Shown here piece by piece: positions 24,366-33,100 of a DNA stretch of 37,546 nucleotides. Source of the DNA: CAYMZZ01 sp046297935 (lineage in GTDB: Bacteria; Bacteroidota; Bacteroidia; Chitinophagales; Chitinophagaceae); contig JBKBHA010000020.1 of the NCBI GenBank assembly GCA_046297935.1, positions 1-37,546 of the forward strand, read 5' to 3'. A program made the translations under genes and the position numbers. The first letter of the stretch is position 1. Every line of letters starts with the position of its first letter. The notes below the pieces were generated by a model that ran no database searches, was not told where the DNA came from, and saw nothing but the letters and a program-made list of their open reading frames with translations.

Positions 24366-25658
24366 ATGACCATGACACGTTCCGTCGCTTTTCATACGCT
24401 CGGTTGTAAACTGAATTTCTCAGAAACCTCCTCTTTATCCAGAATGCTGGAGCAGGAAGGTTTTGAGAAAAAAAGTTTTGACGACCAGGCCGACGTTTAC
24501 GTGATCAACACCTGCTCGGTTACGGACAATGCCGACAAGGAATGTCGTCAACTGGTGCGCCGTATTCAGCGCCGTTCTCCGGAAAGCTTTGTAGTTATTA
24601 CAGGTTGTTATGCACAACTAAAACCAGCCGAAATTGCCTCCATACCCGGAGTTGATCTGGTATTGGGGGCGGCGGAAAAATTCAATATTGCGCAACACCT
24701 GCGCGAGCTCTCCAAAGGCGACCCTGCTCGCATTTGCAGTTGCGATGTGGAAGAAGTAACCGGCTTTCATTCTTCCTGGTCGGTCAACGATCGTACGCGC
24801 ACTTTTTTGAAAGTACAGGATGGCTGCGATTATAACTGCTCCTTTTGCACCATCCCCATGGCCCGTGGCAAGAGCCGGAGCGACCGGCTCGAAAATGTGG
24901 TCAGGCAGGCGGAAGAACTGGCTTCGAATGGGGTGAAAGAGATTGTGCTAACGGGTATCAACCTTGGGGATTTCGGAAAAGGACCAGATGGAGCCGGACA
25001 GGTGATTGGCATGAATCAGCGCGAAGAAAATTTCTTTGAACTGGTAAAAGCGCTTGATCAGGTAAAGGATATTGAGCGCTATCGCATTTCTTCCATTGAA
25101 CCCAATCTGTTGAGCAATGATATAATCGACTTCGTTGCACACAGCCAAAAATTCATGCCGCATTTTCATATTCCTCTTCAAAGCGGCAGTAATGATATTC
25201 TCAGCGCCATGCGCCGCCGGTATAAACGCGAACTCTATGCCGACCGGGTAGCACGCATCAAATCATTGATGCCTCATTGCGCTATTGGCGTAGATGTAAT
25301 TGTTGGTTTTCCCGGCGAATCCAATGACCACTTCCGCGAAACAGTGGAATTTCTACACGATATCGATATCAGCTACCTGCACGTGTTCACGTATTCAGAA
25401 CGCGACAATACACATGCGCTCACACTGGGACCCGTAGTACCCATTCCAATTCGCCAGGAGCGAAACAAGATTTTGCGCAATCTTTCCTATCGCAAAATGC
25501 AGAAATTTACCCGCCTGCACGAAGGTCAGATACGCAAAGTGCTTTTTGAAGCCCATAACAAGAATGGAAATATGGAAGGCTACACCGACAACTACATCCG
25601 CATCACAACCAGTTATAACGAAGCACTGACCAACCAGGTGGTAGATTGGACGATTTGA
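24366..25658 (+). CDS. mtaB: tRNA t6A37 methylthiotransferase MtaB
   Basis: A 430-residue radical-SAM enzyme that adds a methylthio group to N6-threonylcarbamoyladenosine at position 37 of tRNAs decoding ANN codons. The N-terminal UPF0004 domain has the three auxiliary-cluster cysteines C14, C50 and C81. The radical-SAM cluster is C154, C158 and C161 in CDYNCSFC. A C-terminal TRAM-like region starts around residue 370. The motif RTFLKVQDGC and the N-terminal FHTLGCKLN point to MtaB rather than MiaB or RimO. Confidence 0.95.
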   Translation: MTMTRSVAFHTLGCKLNFSETSSLSRMLEQEGFEKKSFDDQADVYVINTCSVTDNADKECRQLVRRIQRRSPESFVVITGCYAQLKPAEIASIPGVDLVLGAAEKFNIAQHLRELSKGDPARICSCDVEEVTGFHSSWSVNDRTRTFLKVQDGCDYNCSFCTIPMARGKSRSDRLENVVRQAEELASNGVKEIVLTGINLGDFGKGPDGAGQVIGMNQREENFFELVKALDQVKDIERYRISSIEPNLLSNDIIDFVAHSQKFMPHFHIPLQSGSNDILSAMRRRYKRELYADRVARIKSLMPHCAIGVDVIVGFPGESNDHFRETVEFLHDIDISYLHVFTYSERDNTHALTLGPVVPIPIRQERNKILRNLSYRKMQKFTRLHEGQIRKVLFEAHNKNGNMEGYTDNYIRITTSYNEALTNQVVDWTI

Positions 25659-25693
25659 CTACAATAGAATTCTAATGGAGCCGCTACCTCTTC

Positions 25694-25735
25694 CTCCCCT
25701 TTCGGGGAGAGCCGGGCTGGGGTTTCAGGATGGGC
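25694..25735. repeat. Possible dispersed intergenic hairpin element
   Basis: CTCCCC-TTTC-GGGGAG (25694-25709) is a perfect 6-bp hairpin, followed by a G-rich stretch (GCCGGGCTGGGGTTTCAGG). Similar text is familiar from intergenic repeats in other bacterial genomes. It lies between the convergent mtaB and the small gene at 25738. Only one copy is in this window. Confidence 0.4.
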
Positions 25736-25737
25736 TT

Positions 25738-26028
25738 TTAATTCGGTTGCACCGCCGGCAGCCGGTAATGCTGACCATCCCACACAAACAATTCAGTGAT
25801 GCGATAAGTCCAAAAAGAATGAAGAGGTGATTTTTGCAGGTATTCTTCCACCGCCTTGCGACTGTCGGCATTAATAGTGATCCACACCTGGTGGGTTTCC
25901 ATACTAACCACATACTGATCAATAATTTCTTTGTTGATCAGGTAGTTGATATAGGTGCGATGCGCGGGGATGAGATCCACAAAATTATCACGCATCTCGA
26001 ATTCGATGGTTACCTGGTATTTCTGCAT
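25738..26028 (-). CDS. Small conserved-looking protein of unknown function
   Basis: A 96-residue soluble protein starting MQKYQVTIEFEMRDNF. Alternating hydrophobic strands (YQVTIEFEM, QYVVSMETHQVWITINA, FWTYRITELFV) and a helix (SRKAVEEYLQKS) suggest a ferredoxin-like or dimeric alpha-beta barrel fold of the YciI/muconolactone-isomerase kind. That is inference from the pattern. I start at the ATG at 26028 because the extra 16 residues of the longer frame (to 26076) break the first strand. It is convergent with mtaB. No function can be assigned. Confidence 0.7.
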   Translation of the reverse strand: MQKYQVTIEFEMRDNFVDLIPAHRTYINYLINKEIIDQYVVSMETHQVWITINADSRKAVEEYLQKSPLHSFWTYRITELFVWDGQHYRLPAVQPN

Positions 26029-26111
26029 GGCTCTATTTACAAGACAATCAGAATCTGCAAATGTTGCATGAGCCAAAAAATTCGCCCCGGATTTTTCTCG
26101 GTGAAAGGGCT

Positions 26112-26119
26112 TATTTTTG
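26112..26119 (+). promoter_or_regulatory. Promoter of tRNA-Val
   Basis: TATTTTTG is a perfect TAnnTTTG box ending 7 bp before the first base of the tRNA, with a T-rich segment (26092-26095) at the -33 distance. Because the tRNA 5' end is well defined, this site is the best calibrator of box-to-start spacing in the window. Confidence 0.6.
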
Positions 26120-26126
26120 CCGACCC

Positions 26127-26201
26127 GGAACGTTAGCTCAGTTGGTTTAGAGCACTACTTTGACAGAGTAGGGGTCACTGGTTCGAGTCCAGTACGTTCC
26201 A
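26127..26201 (+). tRNA. tRNA-Val (anticodon GAC)
   Basis: A full cloverleaf folds: acceptor GGAACGT / ACGTTCC, D arm GCTC...GAGC, anticodon stem CTACT / AGTAG with loop TTGACAG (anticodon GAC), and T arm ACTGG-TTCGAGT-CCAGT. The discriminator is A and CCA is not encoded. It reads GUC and GUU valine codons. A strong terminator follows within 4 bp. Confidence 0.96.
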
Positions 26202-26204
26202 CTA

Positions 26205-26238
26205 ACACAAAAAACGCGCTGAGGCGCGTTTTTTGTGT
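26205..26238. terminator. Intrinsic terminator after tRNA-Val
   Basis: ACACAAAAAACGCGC and GCGCGTTTTTTGTGT are perfect 15-bp complements around the tetraloop TGAG. U-runs arise in both directions, so it should also end the leftward GH16 transcript (stop at 26260). Confidence 0.93.
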
Positions 26239-26259
26239 CTGCGGGTAATTCATTTACTA

Positions 26260-27471
26260 TTATTGATACACTCGGATGTAGTCAACGATCAGCCATTGAG
26301 GAAAATAAGTGCTGGCATCGGGGCTGCCGGGCCAGTTGCCTCCTACAGCCATATTGATGATAAAGTAAAAATCTTCGTTGAACGGATAGATCATACCGGC
26401 GGGCACATCTGATTTGCGGAAAGTAGAAAACAGATTCCCGTCGAGCAGCCATTGAATTTCATCTTCTTTCCAGATAATACTGTACACATGAAATTTGTCG
26501 TTCAGCGTACCCGTGCTTAAATTGGTACTCCTGTTTACGCTGGTGCTGCCAGGGCCGGGACCAAAATGAACGGTGCCATGTGTGCGTGCAGGATCATGCC
26601 CTACCATTTCCATAATGTCGATTTCTCCACTGGTCGGCCAGCCGCCATATTTATTATCCTGTGGCAACATCCAGAAGGCAGGCCATATCCCTTTCCCTAT
26701 CGGAAGCTTTGCACGAATATCAACCCGACCATATTTGAACTTCTTTTTACCCGCAGTAATGATTTTGGAAGAAGTATAGTTGCGTGTGCTGAAATTTTCC
26801 TTTCGTGCTTCAATGATCATTTTGCCGTCCTGAAAAAACAGATTCTCCGGCCGGTTGGTATAATATTCCAGTTCGTTGTTACCCCATCCGCAAAGGTTAA
26901 TATCACATCCATCGCCATTCTGATGCGACCAGGCAGTAGCATCAAGCGGACCGTTATTGAATTCATCGGCCCAAACCAGTGAATAACCGGCATAGTTGTC
27001 AGGGGCATCATAGCCATCGTTAGAAAACTGCACCTGACTATCGTCGTTGCGAATTATTACAGTAGCCGAATTGCGACTCAATGTAGCATTGGACGGACTA
27101 CTTAAGTTAACCTTCAACTCATCATCACCTTCTTTCCAGGTGTCAGCCACCACTGCCACGGTAATGTTTTTCTGTGTTTCACCGGGTTGAAAGGTGAGCG
27201 TTTGCGCGGAGACACTGGTAAAATCTTCCACCGCCCTGGCTGTACCGGCCTGCAGACTATACTGTACCGACACTGCCTGCTCGCTGGCACTGCTCAATTT
27301 CACCACTACGTTGAAGTTGTTAGCACCCCCGTTACCTTCAAATAGCGACAGATCTTCAATGCTGATCGACGGAGTTACCGGAGGCGGAGGCGGATCGCCG
27401 CCACCACTCTTTGAACAGGATGCTGCTAACAGCAACGCTGTCAGGGAGGCTAGTATGGGTAGTTGGCGCAT
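26260..27471 (-). CDS. GH16 endo-beta-glucanase lipoprotein with Calx-beta domain
   Basis: A 403-residue lipoprotein (lipobox AASC, Cys19) followed by a SKSGGGD and poly-Pro linker, as in surface-exposed Bacteroidota lipoproteins. Residues of about 34-145 form a Calx-beta domain (SISIEDLSLFEGNGG ... ATVIIRNDD). Residues of about 162-403 are a GH16 catalytic domain with the active-site motif GEIDIMEMVG: nucleophile E283, D285 and acid/base E288. The extra Met between Asp and Glu (ExDxxE) is the laminarinase type. It probably cuts beta-1,3- or mixed-linkage beta-glucan outside the cell. It is the last gene of the SusCD locus. Confidence 0.93.
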   Translation of the reverse strand: MRQLPILASLTALLLAASCSKSGGGDPPPPPVTPSISIEDLSLFEGNGGANNFNVVVKLSSASEQAVSVQYSLQAGTARAVEDFTSVSAQTLTFQPGETQKNITVAVVADTWKEGDDELKVNLSSPSNATLSRNSATVIIRNDDSQVQFSNDGYDAPDNYAGYSLVWADEFNNGPLDATAWSHQNGDGCDINLCGWGNNELEYYTNRPENLFFQDGKMIIEARKENFSTRNYTSSKIITAGKKKFKYGRVDIRAKLPIGKGIWPAFWMLPQDNKYGGWPTSGEIDIMEMVGHDPARTHGTVHFGPGPGSTSVNRSTNLSTGTLNDKFHVYSIIWKEDEIQWLLDGNLFSTFRKSDVPAGMIYPFNEDFYFIINMAVGGNWPGSPDASTYFPQWLIVDYIRVYQ

Positions 27472-27491
27472 GGTTGAAAGTTTTTTATATC

Positions 27492-27554
27492 GTGAAAGGT
27501 GAGAGGTGAAAGGTGAGAGGTGAGAGGTGAGAGGTGAAAGATGAAAGGTGAAAA
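27492..27554. repeat. 7-nt tandem repeat in front of the GH16 gene
   Basis: Nine units of 7 nt, GTGAAAG or GTGAGAG (one ATGAAAG), lie end to end on the plus strand, ending 20 bp from the GH16 start codon. The GH16 mRNA leader would carry the complement, CACCTCT or CTTTCAC units. The array resembles the degenerate 7-nt array at 20489-20572 but in the opposite orientation relative to the neighbouring genes. Confidence 0.88.
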
Positions 27555-27589
27555 AGGGCGGGCTTATTAACCCTCGAGTCGCCCGCCCT
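27551..27589 (-). terminator. Terminator/attenuator between the binding-protein and GH16 genes
   Basis: AGGGCGGGC (27555-27563) and GCCCGCCCT (27581-27589) are perfect 9-bp complements with a 17-nt loop. Read leftward, the stem runs into TTTTT (27555-27551). It should stop a fraction of transcription before the GH16 gene. Confidence 0.75.
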
Positions 27590-27645
27590 GTGCTAACTGC
27601 TTGCTTGCAACGATTGCCTGTATTGCAAGATTTTAAAGAGCGCTG

Positions 27646-28569
27646 TTAGTTTGAACGCAAGGTGAAGGTCCACCAGGCATCACCACCAATATTGACACCC
27701 AGCTTCAGAATATCATAACCTGCACCACCAGCGTTTTGAACGCGCTCCAGAATATCGTAAGTGATGGAACTGCCGGCAGGGCCTGCAGTTGTTTCACCAC
27801 CATTGTGAACTTTTTGCAGACCAATATGAGCGCCGGTTCCAATTACACGCAACTGACCGAGGCCGCGTACTCCAGCTCCTTCAATTACGGAAAAATTGAA
27901 ATTTCCGGAAGCCCAGGCAGCCTGTGCACCACTAAGGTTGCTATTGGGCTCACAACCAAAAGTGCCTGCGCCAATATAACCATCGGCGTAATAGTCACCT
28001 TTGTTGTCGTATACAAACGTACCTTCTGAATTAAAACTGAAAGTATACTCGTCGTTGAATTCGCAACTGCGGCCGGTTACATCACCTGGACCACTACTCC
28101 ACCAGCTGCCATTGTCGGGGCCGGGACCTACTTTGTAAGTGCCGCCTTCCGGATTCAGTTTCCAGGTTTTGGAGGTACAGCCGGCGATGAAGCCAAGCGC
28201 TTTTGCGGGATCGCAAGCAGTGGGATCGCTCTGGCTGATCACTACGTCTTTGGTTACGGTAGACATACCTCCGCGACCAGCAGCCGTCATTGTTACCTGG
28301 TAAGTGCCGGCGAAAATCAGCCTTAACTGGGCTGAATCGCCAGAAAGCGATGCCCCGGTATTCACTGTCCAGTAAGGGATGGACGGCAGATTTGATTTGT
28401 TGACAAGAACAACTGTGTTGGCGTCGGGACCAGGCAGCACTTCGAAATCAGCATCTGGCAGGCTGCCCAATTCTTCGCCCTTGAAATCGGGCGTACAGGC
28501 GGCCACAGTAAGTAATACACTCACCATCACTGCCAGTGGTAGGTTGACAAAATTTATGATTCGTTTCAT
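27646..28569 (-). CDS. PKD-containing surface glycan-binding-type lipoprotein
   Basis: A 307-residue lipoprotein (VAAC, Cys25). Residues of about 38-112 look like a PKD/Ig domain (ADFEVLPGPDANTVVLVNKSN ... GTYQVTMTAAGRGGMSTVTKDVVI). The C-terminal part is a beta-rich domain with KTWKLNPEGGTYKVGPG and NDEYTFSFNSEGTFVYDNKG, as in many proteins encoded beside SusD near GH16 enzymes. Its position directly after SusD (30 bp) suggests a surface glycan-binding protein of the SusE/SGBP role. Binding specificity is inferred only from the GH16 neighbour. Confidence 0.8.
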   Translation of the reverse strand: MKRIINFVNLPLAVMVSVLLTVAACTPDFKGEELGSLPDADFEVLPGPDANTVVLVNKSNLPSIPYWTVNTGASLSGDSAQLRLIFAGTYQVTMTAAGRGGMSTVTKDVVISQSDPTACDPAKALGFIAGCTSKTWKLNPEGGTYKVGPGPDNGSWWSSGPGDVTGRSCEFNDEYTFSFNSEGTFVYDNKGDYYADGYIGAGTFGCEPNSNLSGAQAAWASGNFNFSVIEGAGVRGLGQLRVIGTGAHIGLQKVHNGGETTAGPAGSSITYDILERVQNAGGAGYDILKLGVNIGGDAWWTFTLRSN

Positions 28570-28598
28570 TTTTTAGAATTTGACGGTTCAAAATTTGT

Positions 28599-30116
28599 TT
28601 ACTGGTAGTTAGGATTTTGCGTCAGCACTCCGTTGGTTACGTCAATTTCCTGTTGGGGAATCGGCAACACTTCGTTTTTGCCAGCGGTAAAACCTTTCGA
28701 TGCCAGTACCGTTGATGCCTGGCCCGTCCGGATCAGATCAAAAAACCTATGTCCTTCAGTGGCCAGTTCCAATTGTCTCTCGCGATAAACATTTTGGAGC
28801 GTAACAGCAACAGGAGGTAAACCAACCCGGCTCCTAACTCCTTCAAAGCCCGGACCTCCGTTAAGCAACAAACCCGCGCGGCCTGCATCACCTCCGCTGC
28901 GCAACAGCGCTTCGGCTTCCAATAAATAGGTATCTGCCAGGCGAATTTCTACTTCGTTATATGGCCAGTTCAGCTCTGCGGTACCCACAGGTGAGCGAAA
29001 GCTCTGCATGGGTGCATATTTCTTGATGAAATAGTCGGTGTTCTGATAGCGGGCATTATATGATGCGCCACCAGAACGTAGTGCCTGACCATCGATGATG
29101 GTATGTTCAAAGCGAGGATCGCCTGTCATGGCAGCTACCAGATCGAGCGAGATGGGTGCAAAGCCCCAGCCGGCTGAATAGGTGCTGCCATTGTAGTCGG
29201 CCATGCCTACAAACTGAGGTCCCACGTTGCCTTCGCCACCATTGATCCATCCCCAGTCGCCCCAGGCAGCGTTGTTGCTATGCGGAATTTCCCAGATAGA
29301 CTCTGCAGAAAAACGATTGGCCGGATTAAATACATCGCCGAAATTATCGAGCAGACTATACACACCGGAACTATTCACTTCATTCAGCAACTGTGCTGCC
29401 TGCGCCATTCGCGAATCCTCATTTTGAAACATGATGGCCTTAGCCAGCAGCGCCTTGGCAGCACCTTTCGACAAACGACCATTTTCACCTACCGGTATGG
29501 TCAGTGGCAGATCGGGAATTGCTTCGGTCAGATCCTTTTCGATTTGTGCAAATATTTCAGCGGCTGTAGCCTGCTCCTGGGAATATAGCTCTGCAGTAGG
29601 AATAGGCCCCACAATCAAGGGCACTCTTCCGAAAAAGCGCACCAGATCGAAATAAAAATAAGCCCGAAGAGTTTTGGCCTCAGCTATGGTGCGTGCTTTA
29701 AAAATTCCATCGAGCGCTGTTACACCTTCTACCTTCTGCAAAAACAAATTAGCGCGATAGATGCCGGAGTAATTTTTTTGCCAAAGCCCCAGTTGTGGCC
29801 CACGGAATGGATCGAGCGTGAAGTTATCGTAGGCTACCCAGGACGGTTGGTCCGAAGCATCGCTGCCGCCGGCATGCGCTTCATCCGATGCCACAGTCAG
29901 CAAAGGCATTTTCATGGTATAGCCACCCGAGTTACCCCATTGCATCACGTCGTACACGGCAATCAGGCCCTGGTAAAGCTCAGTTTGATTGCGGTAAAAA
30001 TTACCTTCCAGCTGCGTACCGCGGGGATCGAGTTCAAGAAATTCCTTGCTGCATCCTGCCAGCAACGAAGCCGACAGCATTGTGAATATGCTATATTTCA
30101 AAAAATTCTTTTTCAT
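28599..30116 (-). CDS. SusD/RagB-type nutrient-binding outer-membrane lipoprotein
   Basis: A 505-residue lipoprotein (LLAGC, Cys22) with the SusD start KEFLELDPRG, TPR-like helices (TIAEAKTLRAYFYFDLVRFFGRVPLI) and the typical C-terminal segment VYRERQLELATEGHRFFDLIRTG followed by NEVLPIPQQEIDV. SusD forms the lid over the SusC channel and captures oligosaccharides. The start is 17 bp after the SusC stop. The frame is intact. Confidence 0.96.
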   Translation of the reverse strand: MKKNFLKYSIFTMLSASLLAGCSKEFLELDPRGTQLEGNFYRNQTELYQGLIAVYDVMQWGNSGGYTMKMPLLTVASDEAHAGGSDASDQPSWVAYDNFTLDPFRGPQLGLWQKNYSGIYRANLFLQKVEGVTALDGIFKARTIAEAKTLRAYFYFDLVRFFGRVPLIVGPIPTAELYSQEQATAAEIFAQIEKDLTEAIPDLPLTIPVGENGRLSKGAAKALLAKAIMFQNEDSRMAQAAQLLNEVNSSGVYSLLDNFGDVFNPANRFSAESIWEIPHSNNAAWGDWGWINGGEGNVGPQFVGMADYNGSTYSAGWGFAPISLDLVAAMTGDPRFEHTIIDGQALRSGGASYNARYQNTDYFIKKYAPMQSFRSPVGTAELNWPYNEVEIRLADTYLLEAEALLRSGGDAGRAGLLLNGGPGFEGVRSRVGLPPVAVTLQNVYRERQLELATEGHRFFDLIRTGQASTVLASKGFTAGKNEVLPIPQQEIDVTNGVLTQNPNYQ

Positions 30117-30133
30117 TGTTCAGTCTTTTAAAA

Positions 30134-33100
30134 TTAAAAACCAAGATTCACGCCCACCATGAAAGAACGGGCCTGCGGATAAATGCCGCGATCAACACCA
30201 TAGCTGCCACCACCGATTTCGGGATCAAATCCAGAATAACGGGTGAAGGTTGCCAGGTTGTTGCTCATAACATACAAGCGCAATTTGGAAATGCCTGCTT
30301 TTTCCAGGGCTTTGTTGCTGAACGTATAACCGATTTGAAGCGTCTTGATACGGAAATAATCTCCAGGCTTCAGGAAGAAGTCAGAACTGCGGCTGAAGTT
30401 CTGGTTTGGATCATTCAGCACCACACGAGGAAAATAATTGGAGCTTCCCTGACCTGTCCAGCGTCCCAATGCCTCCTTGGTGTAGTTGGCGGTAGGCAGA
30501 TCGAAGCGACGGATTGCCTGAAACACATCATTGCCGGCTACGCCCTGACCAAATAAAGTCATATCAAAACCCTTCCAGGCTGCGCCAACGGTAAATCCAA
30601 AGCTCCAGTCGGGAGTAGGGTCGCCAATGATTCCACGATCATCGTTGTTGATTACGCCATCATCGTTGATGTCTACATACCGGATATCGCCAGGAGCGGC
30701 ATTGGGCTGCAGCATATCGCCGTTGTGATTTTTGTAATTGTTCACCTCGCCCCAGTTCTGAAACAAACCATCCGTCTTGAATCCAAAGAAAGAACCGATC
30801 GGATAGCCGATCATGGTGCGCGTTATTTCTACACCCTGCGGACCAAAGGTCTGGCCGCCGAGAAATTCCTTGTCGTCGCCAAGGTAAGTTACCCGGTTAC
30901 GCAAATGTGATACGTTGGCCGAAACGCTATAGGTAAGCTCGCCCACACGGCCGTTATAACCCAGTTCCAGCTCAATACCACGGTTTTCCATGTCGGCAAT
31001 ATTGCCAATTGGACCGTTGTTGCCCACATAGCCGGGTACATCAATACCCAACAACATGTCGTAGGTCTTCTTGCTATACCAGTCCAGGGTTACGTTCAGG
31101 CGCTTGAACACAATCGCGTCCAAACCAAAATTGAGCTGCGATGTAGACTCCCATTTCAGATCCGGGTTCGCAATGGCATTGGGGCTAAAGCCGGTGATGA
31201 GCTGGCCGTTAATAGTGTAGTTACGTCCGCCACCCACAGTTGATACAAAGCGGAAATCGCCAATGCGGTCATTTCCATTCACGCCGTAAGAACCACGCAG
31301 TTTCAGGAAAGAAACTTTATCTGTTACCGGGAAAAAATTCTCGCGGCTAATCACCCAGCCGGCCGATACGGACGGGAACACGCCGTATTTGTTATTCGAT
31401 CCAAAACGGGAAGAACCATCACGGCGCACCGTGGCATTCAACAGGTATTTACCGTCGAAGTCGTAAGTCAGCCGACCAAAGATCGACGACAACGCATTCT
31501 GGTATTCGCTTCCCCAGAAGAATTGGTTGTCCTGAGGAACGGAAAAACTGAGCGAAGCATCTTTAAGGTTGTCTACCGGTATGCCGCGCTTGGTGCCACC
31601 CTGTTGCTCACCGTAGTTCTTCTGCGCCGAGGTACCACCCATCAGCGATACGTTATGATCGCCAAACTGACGGGTATAGGTTAGCAGGTTTTCGAAGATC
31701 CAGTACATGCCGCGGTTGGAGTTCCGGGTATAACCATTCAGATCAACGTTCTGATTAATAGAATTCAGATAATAGAGCGGTTGAAAACTCTCATCGCCCC
31801 AGAAGGCGAGATCGGTGCCGATATTGGAGCGGAATTTTAATCCTGCAATGGGTTCTATTTCCAGAAATCCGTTTGCCACCAGTTTATCTGACCAGCCATT
31901 GCCCTGCCCTACTTTGAGTGCTGCAATAGGATTCAGAATTTCAGAAGTTACAATGGTGGAAATACCGTAGGGATTTCCATTGGCATCGCGCACAACATAG
32001 GGACTGTTGGTGTACGGAGCCTGGTTTGCCACATTCGGATCCGTTACCACTACTGGCGTCAGCGGATCAAGGTTGATGGCGCGGTTCAAAGGAGTACCCC
32101 ATTCACCGTTGGTACCAACTCCCTGCGATTTAGTACGCGTATAACCAATATTGGTACCAAAGCTCGCAATGCGGCCAATCTTATGCGTTGAATTGAAACG
32201 GGCAGTAAAGCGTTTGTAGTTCGAGTTGGAGGTAGCAACAATACCATCCTGATTCAAATAGCCGAATGAACCAAAATAGGTGCTTTTTTCAGAACCACCG
32301 GAAAGGCTTATTTCATGATTTTGAATGAGGGCGTTGTTGTTAAAAACAGCAGCCTGCCAGTCGGTACCTTTACCATAGCTGGATGGATCGGCGAAACGGA
32401 TCGGCTGACCCGCGGCCATATAGGCTTCGTTCATTAAGGTTGCATATTCTGTTGCATTCAACAGATCGAGTTTGCGCCAGGGCGCCTGAGTGCCCACAAA
32501 GCCGTTATAGTTCACTTTTACCGCGCCTGCACGACCTTTTTTAGTAGTGATCAGGATTACTCCGTTGGCGCCCTGTGTACCATAGATGGCAGCAGAAGCC
32601 GCGTCTTTCAACACATCAATAGAAGCAATATCGGCCTGATTCAGATAATCAATCCCACCATTCACCGGCACACCATCTACTACATACAGTGGATCGCTGT
32701 TGCCGATAGTCGTAGTACCACGTACCCGAACGGTAGAGCCTTCTCCGGGCTGACCAGATGCGGAAGTAATAGTTAAACCCGACACACGTCCCTGCATAGA
32801 CTGCTCCACGCGAAACACCGGCATATTTTCCAGGTCGGTTGCTTTCACGCTGGAAATAGCTCCGGTTACGTTTCTCTTTTTCTGGGTACCATAACCAACC
32901 ACAATCACTTCTTCCATGTTCTTGTTTTCGGCAAGCAACTGGATGTTCAATACAGAACGGTCGGCTACTTCTACTTCCTGTGTGAGATAACCGATATACG
33001 AAATGGAAAGTTTTGCGCTGCCACTCGCAACCGATAACACGAAACTGCCTTCCGCATTAGTGGTAGTGCCATTTGTCGTGCCCATTTCCACTACGTTGAC

